From assembly GCF_900187605.1 (NCBI RefSeq), contig NZ_FYEA01000008.1, positions 186,001 to 250,000 of the forward strand: a stretch of 64,000 nt of DNA. Direction: 5' to 3'. The DNA is from Pseudomonas sp. Irchel 3H7 (GTDB lineage Bacteria; Pseudomonadota; Gammaproteobacteria; Pseudomonadales; Pseudomonadaceae). This document shows, in pieces, positions 34,470 to 41,390 of this stretch. Within the stretch, counting starts at the first letter, position 1, and the number at the start of each line of letters is the position of its first letter. Position numbers and translations under genes: made by a program. The notes below the pieces were generated by a model. The model worked only from the letters and a program-made list of their open reading frames with translations. It did no database searches and had not been told where the DNA came from.

Positions 34470-35309
34470 TTAGTAAGCCTTGCCAGTCTTGTAGAAGTTC
34501 TCGAAGCAGAAGTTGGTCGCTTCGATGTAGCCTTCAGCGCCACCGCAGTCGAAACGCTTGCCTTTGAACTTGTAGGCCATGACGCAGCCGTTCTGGGCTT
34601 GTTTCATCAGGGCGTCGGTGATCTGGATTTCGCCGCCCTTGCCTGGCTCGGTCTGTTCGATCAGGTCGAAGATGTCCGGGGTCAGGATGTAACGACCGAT
34701 GATTGCCAGGTTCGACGGCGCGTCTTCCGGCTTTGGCTTCTCGACCATGCTGTGCACGCGGTAGATGTCGTCGCGAATCATCTCGCCAGCGATAACGCCG
34801 TATTTGCTGGTTTCCTGCGGATCGACTTCCTGGATGGCGATGATCGAGCAGCGGAACTGCTTGTACAGCTTGACCATCTGGGTCAGTACGCCGTCGCCTT
34901 CGAGGTTGACGCACAGGTCATCCGCCAGAACCACGGCGAACGGTTCGTCGCCGATCAGCGGGCGGCCGGTCAGGATCGCGTGACCCAGGCCTTTCATTTC
35001 AGTCTGACGGGTGTAGGAGAACGAGCACTCGTCGAGCAGTTTGCGGATACCGACCAGGTATTTCTCTTTGTCGGTGCCTTTGATCTGGTTTTCCAGCTCG
35101 TAGCTGATGTCGAAGTGGTCTTCCAGAGCACGCTTGCCACGACCGGTGACGATGGAGATTTCCGTCAGGCCGGCATCCAGAGCTTCTTCAACGCCGTACT
35201 GGATCAGTGGCTTGTTTACCACCGGCAGCATTTCTTTAGGCATGGCTTTAGTCGCTGGCAGGAAGCGAGTACCGTAACCGGCTGCTGGGAACAAGCATTT
35301 CTTGATCAT
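34470..35309 (-). CDS. galU: UTP-glucose-1-phosphate uridylyltransferase
   Basis: A 279-residue cytosolic nucleotidyltransferase that makes UDP-glucose for lipopolysaccharide and polysaccharides. N-terminal CLFPAAGYGTRFLPATKAMPKE binds the nucleotide; VVNKPLIQYGVEEA, VVLADDLC and KPKPEDAPSNLAIIGRYIL are GalU signatures. Length is typical for Pseudomonas. It has its own upstream region (258 bases) and a terminator. In Pseudomonas, gor-galU adjacency is common. Confidence 0.97.
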   Translation of the reverse strand: MIKKCLFPAAGYGTRFLPATKAMPKEMLPVVNKPLIQYGVEEALDAGLTEISIVTGRGKRALEDHFDISYELENQIKGTDKEKYLVGIRKLLDECSFSYTRQTEMKGLGHAILTGRPLIGDEPFAVVLADDLCVNLEGDGVLTQMVKLYKQFRCSIIAIQEVDPQETSKYGVIAGEMIRDDIYRVHSMVEKPKPEDAPSNLAIIGRYILTPDIFDLIEQTEPGKGGEIQITDALMKQAQNGCVMAYKFKGKRFDCGGAEGYIEATNFCFENFYKTGKAY

Positions 35310-35567
35310 ATAAGTCCTTGAAAGGGCTGTGTGTACGAGTTTCGGCGCAGTCTAATCAGGCGGCGTGCACCTTACAATGCCCCGCACTGGCTAACCGATG
35401 CCAACATAGAGAAATATTCTCGCCGATAGTTCCATCGGCATCCTGACGCAGCCAGATCAGCGTAGCTCATAGCTGTCGACAATCCGGATTACCATACGCT
35501 CATCGCCCCCCAATGCCAGCATTTGGCGGTATCATGGCGCCTTTGAACCAGCGAACGAGACAGATAG

Positions 35568-35753
35568 ATGGCCGCGGTAAAAATCATCAACGGGTATGTG
35601 ATCGACAAGAAAGACGGCAAGTGGACGCTGACCACCACCAATGGCGAACACATCGCCGGGCCTTTCGACAGCGAACAAATGGCCACCGATGTGGCTTCCG
35701 TATTCACGGACACTCCGGCATCGGCCAAGCGCCGCGGCAAAGATCAGGACTGA
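35568..35753 (+). CDS. Small conserved hypothetical protein, 61 residues
   Basis: A soluble 61-residue protein (MAAVKIINGYVIDKKDGKW, then TTTNGEHIAGPFDSEQMA) ending in a basic tail RRGKDQD. The strand-turn pattern of the first 40 residues suggests a small beta domain. It is followed at once by a strong terminator and preceded by a 258-base gap from galU, so it is a single-gene unit. Codon use is like its neighbours. No function is recognised. The ribosome site is weak (GAGACAG). Confidence 0.7.
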   Translation: MAAVKIINGYVIDKKDGKWTLTTTNGEHIAGPFDSEQMATDVASVFTDTPASAKRRGKDQD

Positions 35754-35772
35754 TCAGTCCCGACACGCCTCA

Positions 35773-35799
35773 GCCCTGCCCTTGTGCAGGGCTTTTTTG
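35773..35799 (+). terminator. Intrinsic terminator after the small protein gene
   Basis: GCCCTGC and GCAGGGC stem with loop CCTTGT, followed by TTTTTT, 19 bases after the stop. Confidence 0.92.
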
Positions 35800-35889
35800 T
35801 GCCCGCTGACAAACAAGTGGCCAAACGCTATAACCTTTTCACACCGGCGCTGTCAGAGCGTCTAGTCCCCCTTGCTGAAGACCCCGAAC

Positions 35890-36177
35890 ATGACTTTGAA
35901 AAAATGGCTGCCCCTGATAGCGGTATTGGCACTGGCCGGCTGCGCGACCTCCCAACCCACGTACCTGAACAACGGTGAACAGGGCCTGTCGATCGATTGC
36001 TCCGGCGAAGCCAACTCCTGGGCGACCTGCTATGAAAAAGCCGATGCGTCCTGTGCAGGCACCGGTTATCGCATCGTGGGCACTGACGGTACGCCTCAGC
36101 CCAAGGAAAGCGACAAAACGCTGGGAGTCGATGTCGGCAACTACAAGAACCGCAACGTTGTCGTGGTCTGCAAATAG
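35890..36177 (+). CDS. Small lipoprotein, hypothetical
   Basis: A 95-residue protein with a lipoprotein signal: MTLKKWLPLIAVLALAGC with the lipidated cysteine at 18, followed by ATS, which fits outer-membrane sorting. The mature part has paired cysteines (IDCSGEANSWATCYEKADASC, VVVCK) likely to form disulfides. No catalytic motif is recognised. The start at 35890 fits the signal peptide; an earlier in-frame codon would bury it. It ends 3 bases before a convergent small gene. Confidence 0.8.
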   Translation: MTLKKWLPLIAVLALAGCATSQPTYLNNGEQGLSIDCSGEANSWATCYEKADASCAGTGYRIVGTDGTPQPKESDKTLGVDVGNYKNRNVVVVCK

Positions 36178-36180
36178 ACC

Positions 36181-36411
36181 TTACATATGAATTTCGGCGA
36201 ATTTGATCCCGAGTCCGCGTACGACTTCGATCAGATCGTCGAGACGGTTGAACGACTCGACTTCGTCGTTTTCGTCGACCAGAAAATAACTGCGTCCGGC
36301 GCTCTTCTTGAAAAACACGATCCACTCCCCCGGATTCGCCGGGTTCTGGATGACATGGGTGGCAGAGATCAGGCCCTCTACGTGGCGCTCCCGTACTTGC
36401 TCTCGCTTCAT
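36181..36411 (-). CDS. Small conserved hypothetical protein, 76 residues
   Basis: A soluble 76-residue protein starting MKREQVRERHVEGLISATHV, with WIVFFKKSAGRSYFLVDE in the middle and a C-terminal helix. ATG at 36411 follows CTGGAGTCGCG, giving the start. The fold may be a small beta-hairpin plus helix. No family is recognised. It lies 71 bases downstream of a lipoprotein gene on the same strand and may be cotranscribed with it. Confidence 0.68.
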   Translation of the reverse strand: MKREQVRERHVEGLISATHVIQNPANPGEWIVFFKKSAGRSYFLVDENDEVESFNRLDDLIEVVRGLGIKFAEIHM

Positions 36412-36482
36412 CGCGACTCCAGAAATGAAAATGCCGTCACAGCATGACTGCGACGGCATCGTTGCTGATGACAATCAGTCTA

Positions 36483-36839
36483 TCAGCCGGAAATACACGC
36501 ATTGGCGGCGTTTCGCACATCACGCGGACGTACTGGCACATTCGACATGCGCTCATGCAACTTGATGCTGCTGCCGCCGGAGCGATCTTCGATATCAAAT
36601 ACCGCTGCCGCGCCGGTGGAAAATTTACCCGGGACGATCACCCGAACCCCGTCCTTGTGCGGCTGCATTTGCAGCGCACCGCGGCTGTCCGCCAGCTTCT
36701 CGGCCAGGCATTGGGCATATTCATGGGGTTTCTTGCCGGAGATTACGCTCACGGTCGGCAGCGTTTCATTGATTTCGGAAACACTCGCACAACCACCCAC
36801 AGCCAGAATCAACGGTAGACACACCACACCCCACTTCAT
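36483..36839 (-). CDS. Small lipoprotein, hypothetical
   Basis: A 118-residue lipoprotein precursor: MKWGVVCLPLILAVGGC, with lipobox AVGGC and the lipidated cysteine at 17. The mature part starts ASVSEINETLPTV and contains YAQCLAEKL and AANACISG, two cysteines that may pair. GGAGG 7 bases before ATG 36839 decides the start. No function is recognised. Confidence 0.8.
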   Translation of the reverse strand: MKWGVVCLPLILAVGGCASVSEINETLPTVSVISGKKPHEYAQCLAEKLADSRGALQMQPHKDGVRVIVPGKFSTGAAAVFDIEDRSGGSSIKLHERMSNVPVRPRDVRNAANACISG

Positions 36840-37049
36840 ACAAAACCTCCGTTAAAGACCGTCCGACAGCACAAATGCCGTTTTTCTCCGGGGCCTTCTG
36901 CATTTAACCCGCATCCGATTGCGAATATCTGTTCAAAATTGTCAAACCAACGCCCGACGGCCAGATAATAACCCGTGCGGGCTGATAAACTGCGCGCAAT
37001 TACAAGCTATCGTTTTGATTTTGTAGAAAAAGCCCTTCTGGAGGCGCCC

Positions 37050-37352
37050 ATGAAATTCATTCACCAGCGCGAACACCTCAACGAAGACGACATCGTCGTC
37101 ATCCAATGCTCGCAAATGTGCAACATCCGTCTGATGAACGACGCCAACTTCCGCAGCTTCAAAAACGGCGGCCGTCACACCTATCACGGCGGCGCCTTCG
37201 ACACCTTTCCGGCCCGTATCACCGCGCCGAGCACCGGTTTCTGGAACATCACCATCGACACCGTCAACCGCCGTGCGATCAGCGTGACCCGCAAGCCGAC
37301 GCTGACTCACTCGATCAAGATCATCCGCCGCTCCAGCACCAAACTCAGCTGA
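37050..37352 (+). CDS. DUF1883 domain protein
   Basis: A 100-residue soluble protein almost wholly made of a DUF1883 domain (MKFIHQREHLNEDDIVVIQC, FKNGGRHTYHGGAFDTFPA, WNITIDTVNRRA). GGAGG 5 bases before ATG 37050 decides the start against an upstream in-frame codon. In other bacteria DUF1883 is found alone or fused to other domains; its role is not established. A 58-residue gene follows after 28 bases in the same direction. Confidence 0.82.
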   Translation: MKFIHQREHLNEDDIVVIQCSQMCNIRLMNDANFRSFKNGGRHTYHGGAFDTFPARITAPSTGFWNITIDTVNRRAISVTRKPTLTHSIKIIRRSSTKLS

Positions 37353-37380
37353 GACAAGCCGTCCAACCAGAAAGGAATGC

Positions 37381-37557
37381 ATGACCGTGGCCCAAACGAC
37401 CAAATACGTCATCAAATACAAACTCAACGGTGAACGCCGCTTTGAGTTCGCGCAGCTGGAAAACGGCACTGCCGAAGAAGCCAAGGCTGCTTTGGATGCC
37501 CTTCACGGCCAGAGCGACGACGTGATCAGCGAGATCGCCGTCAGCAAAGCGCTGTAA
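37381..37557 (+). CDS. Small hypothetical protein, 58 residues
   Basis: ATG at 37381, preceded by AAAGGAATGC, opens a 58-codon frame to TAA at 37555-37557. The product begins MTVAQTTKYVIKYKLNGERR and continues FEFAQLENGTAEEAKAAL, an N-terminal beta-hairpin pattern followed by a helix. Codon use matches neighbouring genes. It is 28 bases after the DUF1883 gene, so probably in the same transcript. No family is recognised. Confidence 0.7.
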   Translation: MTVAQTTKYVIKYKLNGERRFEFAQLENGTAEEAKAALDALHGQSDDVISEIAVSKAL

Positions 37558-37568
37558 GCATCGACAGG

Positions 37569-37606
37569 AATTCGACCGCAAGCGGCGGAGTGTTCTGCCG
37601 CGAGGC
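37569..37606 (+). promoter_or_regulatory. Ada box at the 2OG oxygenase-alkB promoter
   Basis: AAT-N6-GCAA (37569-37581), the A-box/B-box pattern of Ada operators, followed by a GCGGC/GCCGC dyad around GGAGTGT. It lies 45 bases before the start at 37651. The same arrangement precedes ada at 39042-39079. Confidence 0.7.
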
Positions 37607-37650
37607 CCTGCCTAGACTGATTTTCTTCGACCAAGCGTCAAGGAGTCAGC

Positions 37651-38361
37651 ATGTCGATGTCACCCTCTCGTCTGGATTCACTCGACTGGGCAAGCCTTGA
37701 GCGGCAACTGGATCAGGACGGCTACGCGATCGTCCGTTCGCTGCTGCTGGCTAAAACCTGCGATCAATTGAGTGCGCTGTATCAGCAGACCGAACCGTTT
37801 CGTTCGCAGGTCATCATGGCCCGCCACGGTTTCGGTCGTGGCGAGTACAAATATTTTCGTTATCCCCTGCCGACACCCGTAGAACGCTTTCGCGGCGCGC
37901 TGTACCCGCGCCTGGTTGCCTTGGCCAATCGCTGGTACGAACGCATGAACCTGCCCGAGCGTTTTCCGCCGAGCCATGCCGAATTTCTTCAGCGCTGCCA
38001 TGCCACCGGTCAATTACGCCCTACCCCGCTTCTTTTGCAGTACGGCGCGCAGGACTACAACTGCCTGCATCAGGACCTGTACGGCGAATCGGTGTTTCCG
38101 CTGCAAGTGGCGATACTTCTGTCAGAACCCGGGCAAGACTTCAGTGGGGGCGAATTCGTTCTCACCGAGCAGCGCCCGCGCATGCAGTCTCGCCCGCACG
38201 TACTCGATCTGACGAAAGGTGATGCGGTGATCTTTGCCGTGAACCAGCGCCCGGTCAAAGGCGTGCGCGGTGATTATCGGGTAACGATGCGCCACGGCGT
38301 CAGTCGCCTGCACAGTGGAAAAAGGCATACCCTAGGCATCATCTTTCACGACGCCACCTGA
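37651..38361 (+). CDS. 2OG-Fe(II) oxygenase of the alkylation-response operon
   Basis: A 236-residue Fe(II)/2-oxoglutarate dioxygenase. The iron-binding HxD is in NCLHQDLYGE near residue 148, the distal histidine in VTMRHGVSRL near 218 and the 2-oxoglutarate arginine just after. It is a prolyl-hydroxylase-like member distinct from AlkB. alkB begins 5 bases downstream and an Ada box precedes this gene, so it is probably induced by DNA methylation damage. The substrate is unknown; a repair-linked or protein-hydroxylation role is inference. Confidence 0.87.
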   Translation: MSMSPSRLDSLDWASLERQLDQDGYAIVRSLLLAKTCDQLSALYQQTEPFRSQVIMARHGFGRGEYKYFRYPLPTPVERFRGALYPRLVALANRWYERMNLPERFPPSHAEFLQRCHATGQLRPTPLLLQYGAQDYNCLHQDLYGESVFPLQVAILLSEPGQDFSGGEFVLTEQRPRMQSRPHVLDLTKGDAVIFAVNQRPVKGVRGDYRVTMRHGVSRLHSGKRHTLGIIFHDAT

Positions 38362-38366
38362 CCTAC

Positions 38367-39032
38367 ATGCAACCGAACACTTTCGATCTGTTCGCCGATC
38401 ATGAACCCGAGCAACGCCCCCGCGCCGAGCAGATTGGCGAGCAATCGTGGCTGCTGCATGGTTTTGCCCTGCCGCTGATCGAGCAGATCCTGCCGGCGTT
38501 GGATACGATTCTTGCCGCAGCGCCGTTGCGCCACATGGTCACGCCGGGTGGATTCAGCATGTCGGTGGGCACTAGCAGTTGCGGCGCTTTGGGCTGGATC
38601 ACTGATCGCTATGGCTATCGTTATTCAGGCGTCGATCCGCTCAGTCATTTGCCATGGCCGCCAATGCCGGAAGTATTCGCGGCACTGGCGCACTCGGCAG
38701 CCGCGCAAGCCGGATTCGCTGACTTCAACGCCGATTCCTGCCTGATCAACCGCTATGTCCCCGGCGCCAAGATGTCATTGCACCAGGATAAAGACGAAAA
38801 GGCCTACATTGCACCGATCGTTTCGCTGTCACTGGGGTTGCCGGCAATGTTCCTCTTCGGCGGTTTCAATCGCAGCGACAAGAGTCAGCGCATTGCCTTG
38901 CTGCATGGCGACATGGTGGTCTGGGGTGGCGTTGATCGCTTGCGTTTTCACGGTGTACTGCCGATCAAGCAAGGCCGGCATCCGCGCCTGGGGGAACAGC
39001 GGATCAATCTGACCTTTCGCGTGGCCGGATAG
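38367..39032 (+). CDS. alkB: DNA oxidative demethylase AlkB
   Basis: A 221-residue Fe(II)/2OG dioxygenase that removes methyl groups from 1-methyladenine and 3-methylcytosine. NRYVPGAKMSLHQDKDE near residue 128 has the HxD pair, the distal histidine is in LRFHGVLPIK near 190, and the final RINLTFRVAG holds the 2OG-binding arginines. Length matches AlkB. The start is 5 bases after the 2OG oxygenase stop, so the two are cotranscribed under an Ada box. Confidence 0.95.
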   Translation: MQPNTFDLFADHEPEQRPRAEQIGEQSWLLHGFALPLIEQILPALDTILAAAPLRHMVTPGGFSMSVGTSSCGALGWITDRYGYRYSGVDPLSHLPWPPMPEVFAALAHSAAAQAGFADFNADSCLINRYVPGAKMSLHQDKDEKAYIAPIVSLSLGLPAMFLFGGFNRSDKSQRIALLHGDMVVWGGVDRLRFHGVLPIKQGRHPRLGEQRINLTFRVAG

Positions 39033-39041
39033 TCTGCAAAA

Positions 39042-39079
39042 AATTTGACCGCAAGGCCCGGAGTGTCGCGCCTTGCGAC
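39042..39079 (+). promoter_or_regulatory. Ada box at the ada promoter
   Basis: AAT-N6-GCAA (39042-39054), then the dyad CGCAAGGC/GCCTTGCG around CGGAGTGT. It is 42 bases before the ada start and aligns base for base with the copy at 37569. Confidence 0.72.
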
Positions 39080-39120
39080 GCTGGTTAACCTGAATCAAAC
39101 AGGTCAACGGACAAACCCTC

Positions 39121-40188
39121 ATGAAAACGCTTTCGACTCCTTTCACGATTGAAACAGACCCACGCTGGGCCGCTGTGGTTGCGCGAGATTCACGGGCGGA
39201 CGGGCAATTTGTCTACGCAGTTAAAACCACCGGCATCTACTGCCGCCCGAGCAGCCTTGCGCGCTTGCCGAAACCGCAGAACGTCGAGTTTTTCGATACC
39301 GCTGAACAGGCCGAGGCTGCCGGCTATCGGCCGAGCAAAAGAACCAGCAAGGATCAAAGTGATGTCGCCGCGCAGCATGCCGCGACCGTCGCCATTGCCT
39401 GCCGCCAAATCGAATCCGCCGAGACGTTGCCGGCGCTCAACGAACTGGCGCAAACCGCTGGCCTGAGTCCGTTTCACTTCCATCGTGTCTTCAAGGCCGC
39501 GACGGGGTTGACGCCCAAGGGCTACGCAACGGCGCATCGCTCGCGCAAAGTCCGTGAGCGCCTGGCAGACGGCGGCTCGGTAACCGATGCGTTGTATGAC
39601 GCCGGATTCAATTCCAATAGCCGTTTCTATGAATCAGCAGATCATTTGTTGGGGATGAAACCCGGCGACTATCGCGCGGCCGGGAGGAACAACGACATTC
39701 GCTTCGCCGTCGGCCAATGCTCGCTAGGAGCGATTCTGGTGGCGCAAAGCGAGCGCGGTGTGTGTGCGATTCTGCTGGGTGACGATCCGCATCAATTGGT
39801 GTGCGATCTGCAGGACCAGTTTCGCAAGGCCAACCTGATTGGCGCCGATAGCGGTTTCGAGCAATTGATCGCCAGAGTCGTGGGATTTATCGAAGCGCCG
39901 GCGATTGGCCTGGACCTGCCACTGGACGTGCGAGGCACGGCGTTTCAGGAACGCGTGTGGCAGGCGCTGCGGGAAATTCCGTTGGGCCAGACGGCCAGCT
40001 ACGCCGAGATTGCCCAGCGCATTGGCGCACCGACATCCATGCGCGCGGTAGCCCAGGCCTGCGGGGCCAACCGTTTGGCGGTGGCGATCCCTTGCCACCG
40101 CGTGGTGCGCAGCGATGGCAATCTTTCGGGCTATCGCTGGGGCGTCGAGCGCAAACGTCAATTGCTTGAGCGCGAGACACAGGCTTGA
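39121..40188 (+). CDS. ada: Ada-type methyltransferase/regulator lacking most zinc-ligand cysteines
   Basis: A 355-residue protein with the Ada layout: N-terminal domain (about 1-80), AraC-type helix-turn-helix (about 85-180, LAQTAGLSPFHFHRVFKAATG), and the C-terminal O6-methylguanine-DNA methyltransferase with the acceptor cysteine in AIPCHRVV. In E. coli Ada, four cysteines (CRPSC and RPCKRC) bind zinc and one accepts the phosphotriester methyl. Here the matching stretches read GIYCRPSSLAR and YRPSKRTSK, so only the first (Cys41) remains and the rest are Ser, Ser and Thr. The methyltransferase domain looks intact. The regulatory switch may therefore work differently or be lost. Confidence 0.92.
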   Translation: MKTLSTPFTIETDPRWAAVVARDSRADGQFVYAVKTTGIYCRPSSLARLPKPQNVEFFDTAEQAEAAGYRPSKRTSKDQSDVAAQHAATVAIACRQIESAETLPALNELAQTAGLSPFHFHRVFKAATGLTPKGYATAHRSRKVRERLADGGSVTDALYDAGFNSNSRFYESADHLLGMKPGDYRAAGRNNDIRFAVGQCSLGAILVAQSERGVCAILLGDDPHQLVCDLQDQFRKANLIGADSGFEQLIARVVGFIEAPAIGLDLPLDVRGTAFQERVWQALREIPLGQTASYAEIAQRIGAPTSMRAVAQACGANRLAVAIPCHRVVRSDGNLSGYRWGVERKRQLLERETQA

Positions 40189-40219
40189 CGGATGCCGAGG
40201 TCGATCGCGACTGACATTG

Positions 40220-41203
40220 TCAGCGATTAACGTCCACTACAACCCGCCCGCGAAGCTGTCCGGCAAGTAACTTCGGCGCCGCATCAATCGCCTCGTTCAG
40301 GCCGATTTCATGGCTGATCAATGCCAGCAAGGAGAAATCCAGATCCCTGGCCAGACGCTCCCACGCTTCGAGGCGGCGCGCCTTGGGCTGGGTCACGCTG
40401 TTGATGCCGGCCAGTGTCACACCACGCAAAATGAACGGAGCAACCGACGCCGGGAAATCCATGCCCTGCGCCAGACCACAGGCGGCGACGGTGCCTTCGG
40501 AGCGAGTGCTGGCGCAGGCATTCGCCAGCGTATGACTGCCTACCGAATCGATCACCGCTGCCCAGCGCTCTTTGGCCAGTGGCTTGCCGGGCGCTGACAA
40601 GGTCGCGCGGTCGATGATTTCAGCGGCGCCCAACTGCTTCAGATATTCATGCTCGGAAACACGGCCGGTGGATGCGACGACGCGGTAGCCGAGCTTGCTC
40701 AGCAAAGCGATGGCGAAACTGCCAACGCCACCGTTGGCCCCCGTGACCAACACCTCACCCTGATCGGGCGTCACGCCATTACGTTCGAGTGCCAGAATGC
40801 ACAGCATCGCCGTATACCCGGCCGTACCGACGGCCATGGCTTGCGCTGCGGTGAAGGCTTTGGGCAATGGAATCAGCCAGTCGCCATTGAGCCGCGCCTT
40901 CTGCGCCAGACCACCCCAGTGATTTTCGCCGACACCCCAGCCATTGAGCACCACCTGATCACCCACCTTATAGTCGGGGTGGGAACTGGCTTCTACGCTG
41001 CCCGCCAGGTCGATCCCCGGCACCATCGGAAACTTGCGTACCACCGGACTGCTGCCGGTAATCGCCAGCCCATCCTTGAAGTTCAGCGTGCTGTACGCAA
41101 CAGCGACGGTGACATCGCCTTCGGGCAACTGATCTTCGTTGACTTGCTGCAGGCTGGCGCGATAACCGCTGTCGTCTTTGTCGATCACAATGGCGTTGAA
41201 CAT
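40220..41203 (-). CDS. acuI: Acrylyl-CoA reductase-type quinone oxidoreductase (AcuI/YhdH)
   Basis: A 327-residue NADPH-dependent medium-chain reductase without zinc ligands. The catalytic-core segment YSTLNFKDGLAITG is near residue 36, PMVPGIDLAGSV near 59, the nucleotide motif VTGANGGVGSFA near 152 and the C-terminal GRVVVDV. This matches AcuI/YhdH, which reduces acryloyl-CoA to propionyl-CoA and detoxifies acrylate. It is a single gene, convergent with ada. Substrate assignment follows from the family. Confidence 0.9.
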   Translation of the reverse strand: MFNAIVIDKDDSGYRASLQQVNEDQLPEGDVTVAVAYSTLNFKDGLAITGSSPVVRKFPMVPGIDLAGSVEASSHPDYKVGDQVVLNGWGVGENHWGGLAQKARLNGDWLIPLPKAFTAAQAMAVGTAGYTAMLCILALERNGVTPDQGEVLVTGANGGVGSFAIALLSKLGYRVVASTGRVSEHEYLKQLGAAEIIDRATLSAPGKPLAKERWAAVIDSVGSHTLANACASTRSEGTVAACGLAQGMDFPASVAPFILRGVTLAGINSVTQPKARRLEAWERLARDLDFSLLALISHEIGLNEAIDAAPKLLAGQLRGRVVVDVNR

Positions 41204-41390
41204 GACTGCCTCGTATGACTGTTTTCAGAATGTCGTGCCTTGAAATACCACATTGCAACACGCTGCCACATACGACTTTGTGCCAATCGGCGAATCCGCC
41301 GGGTATTTCCAACACGGACGACTATGCTTTTTCGACGGTCGTGGTTTCACCGTTATTCCTTCAGAAATCGGCCTGTCGATGGAGCTGACA

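Noticed and set aside
33034..34473. A 479-codon open frame on the plus strand
   Set aside because: It is antisense to gorA and crosses a terminator hairpin; no recognisable domain.
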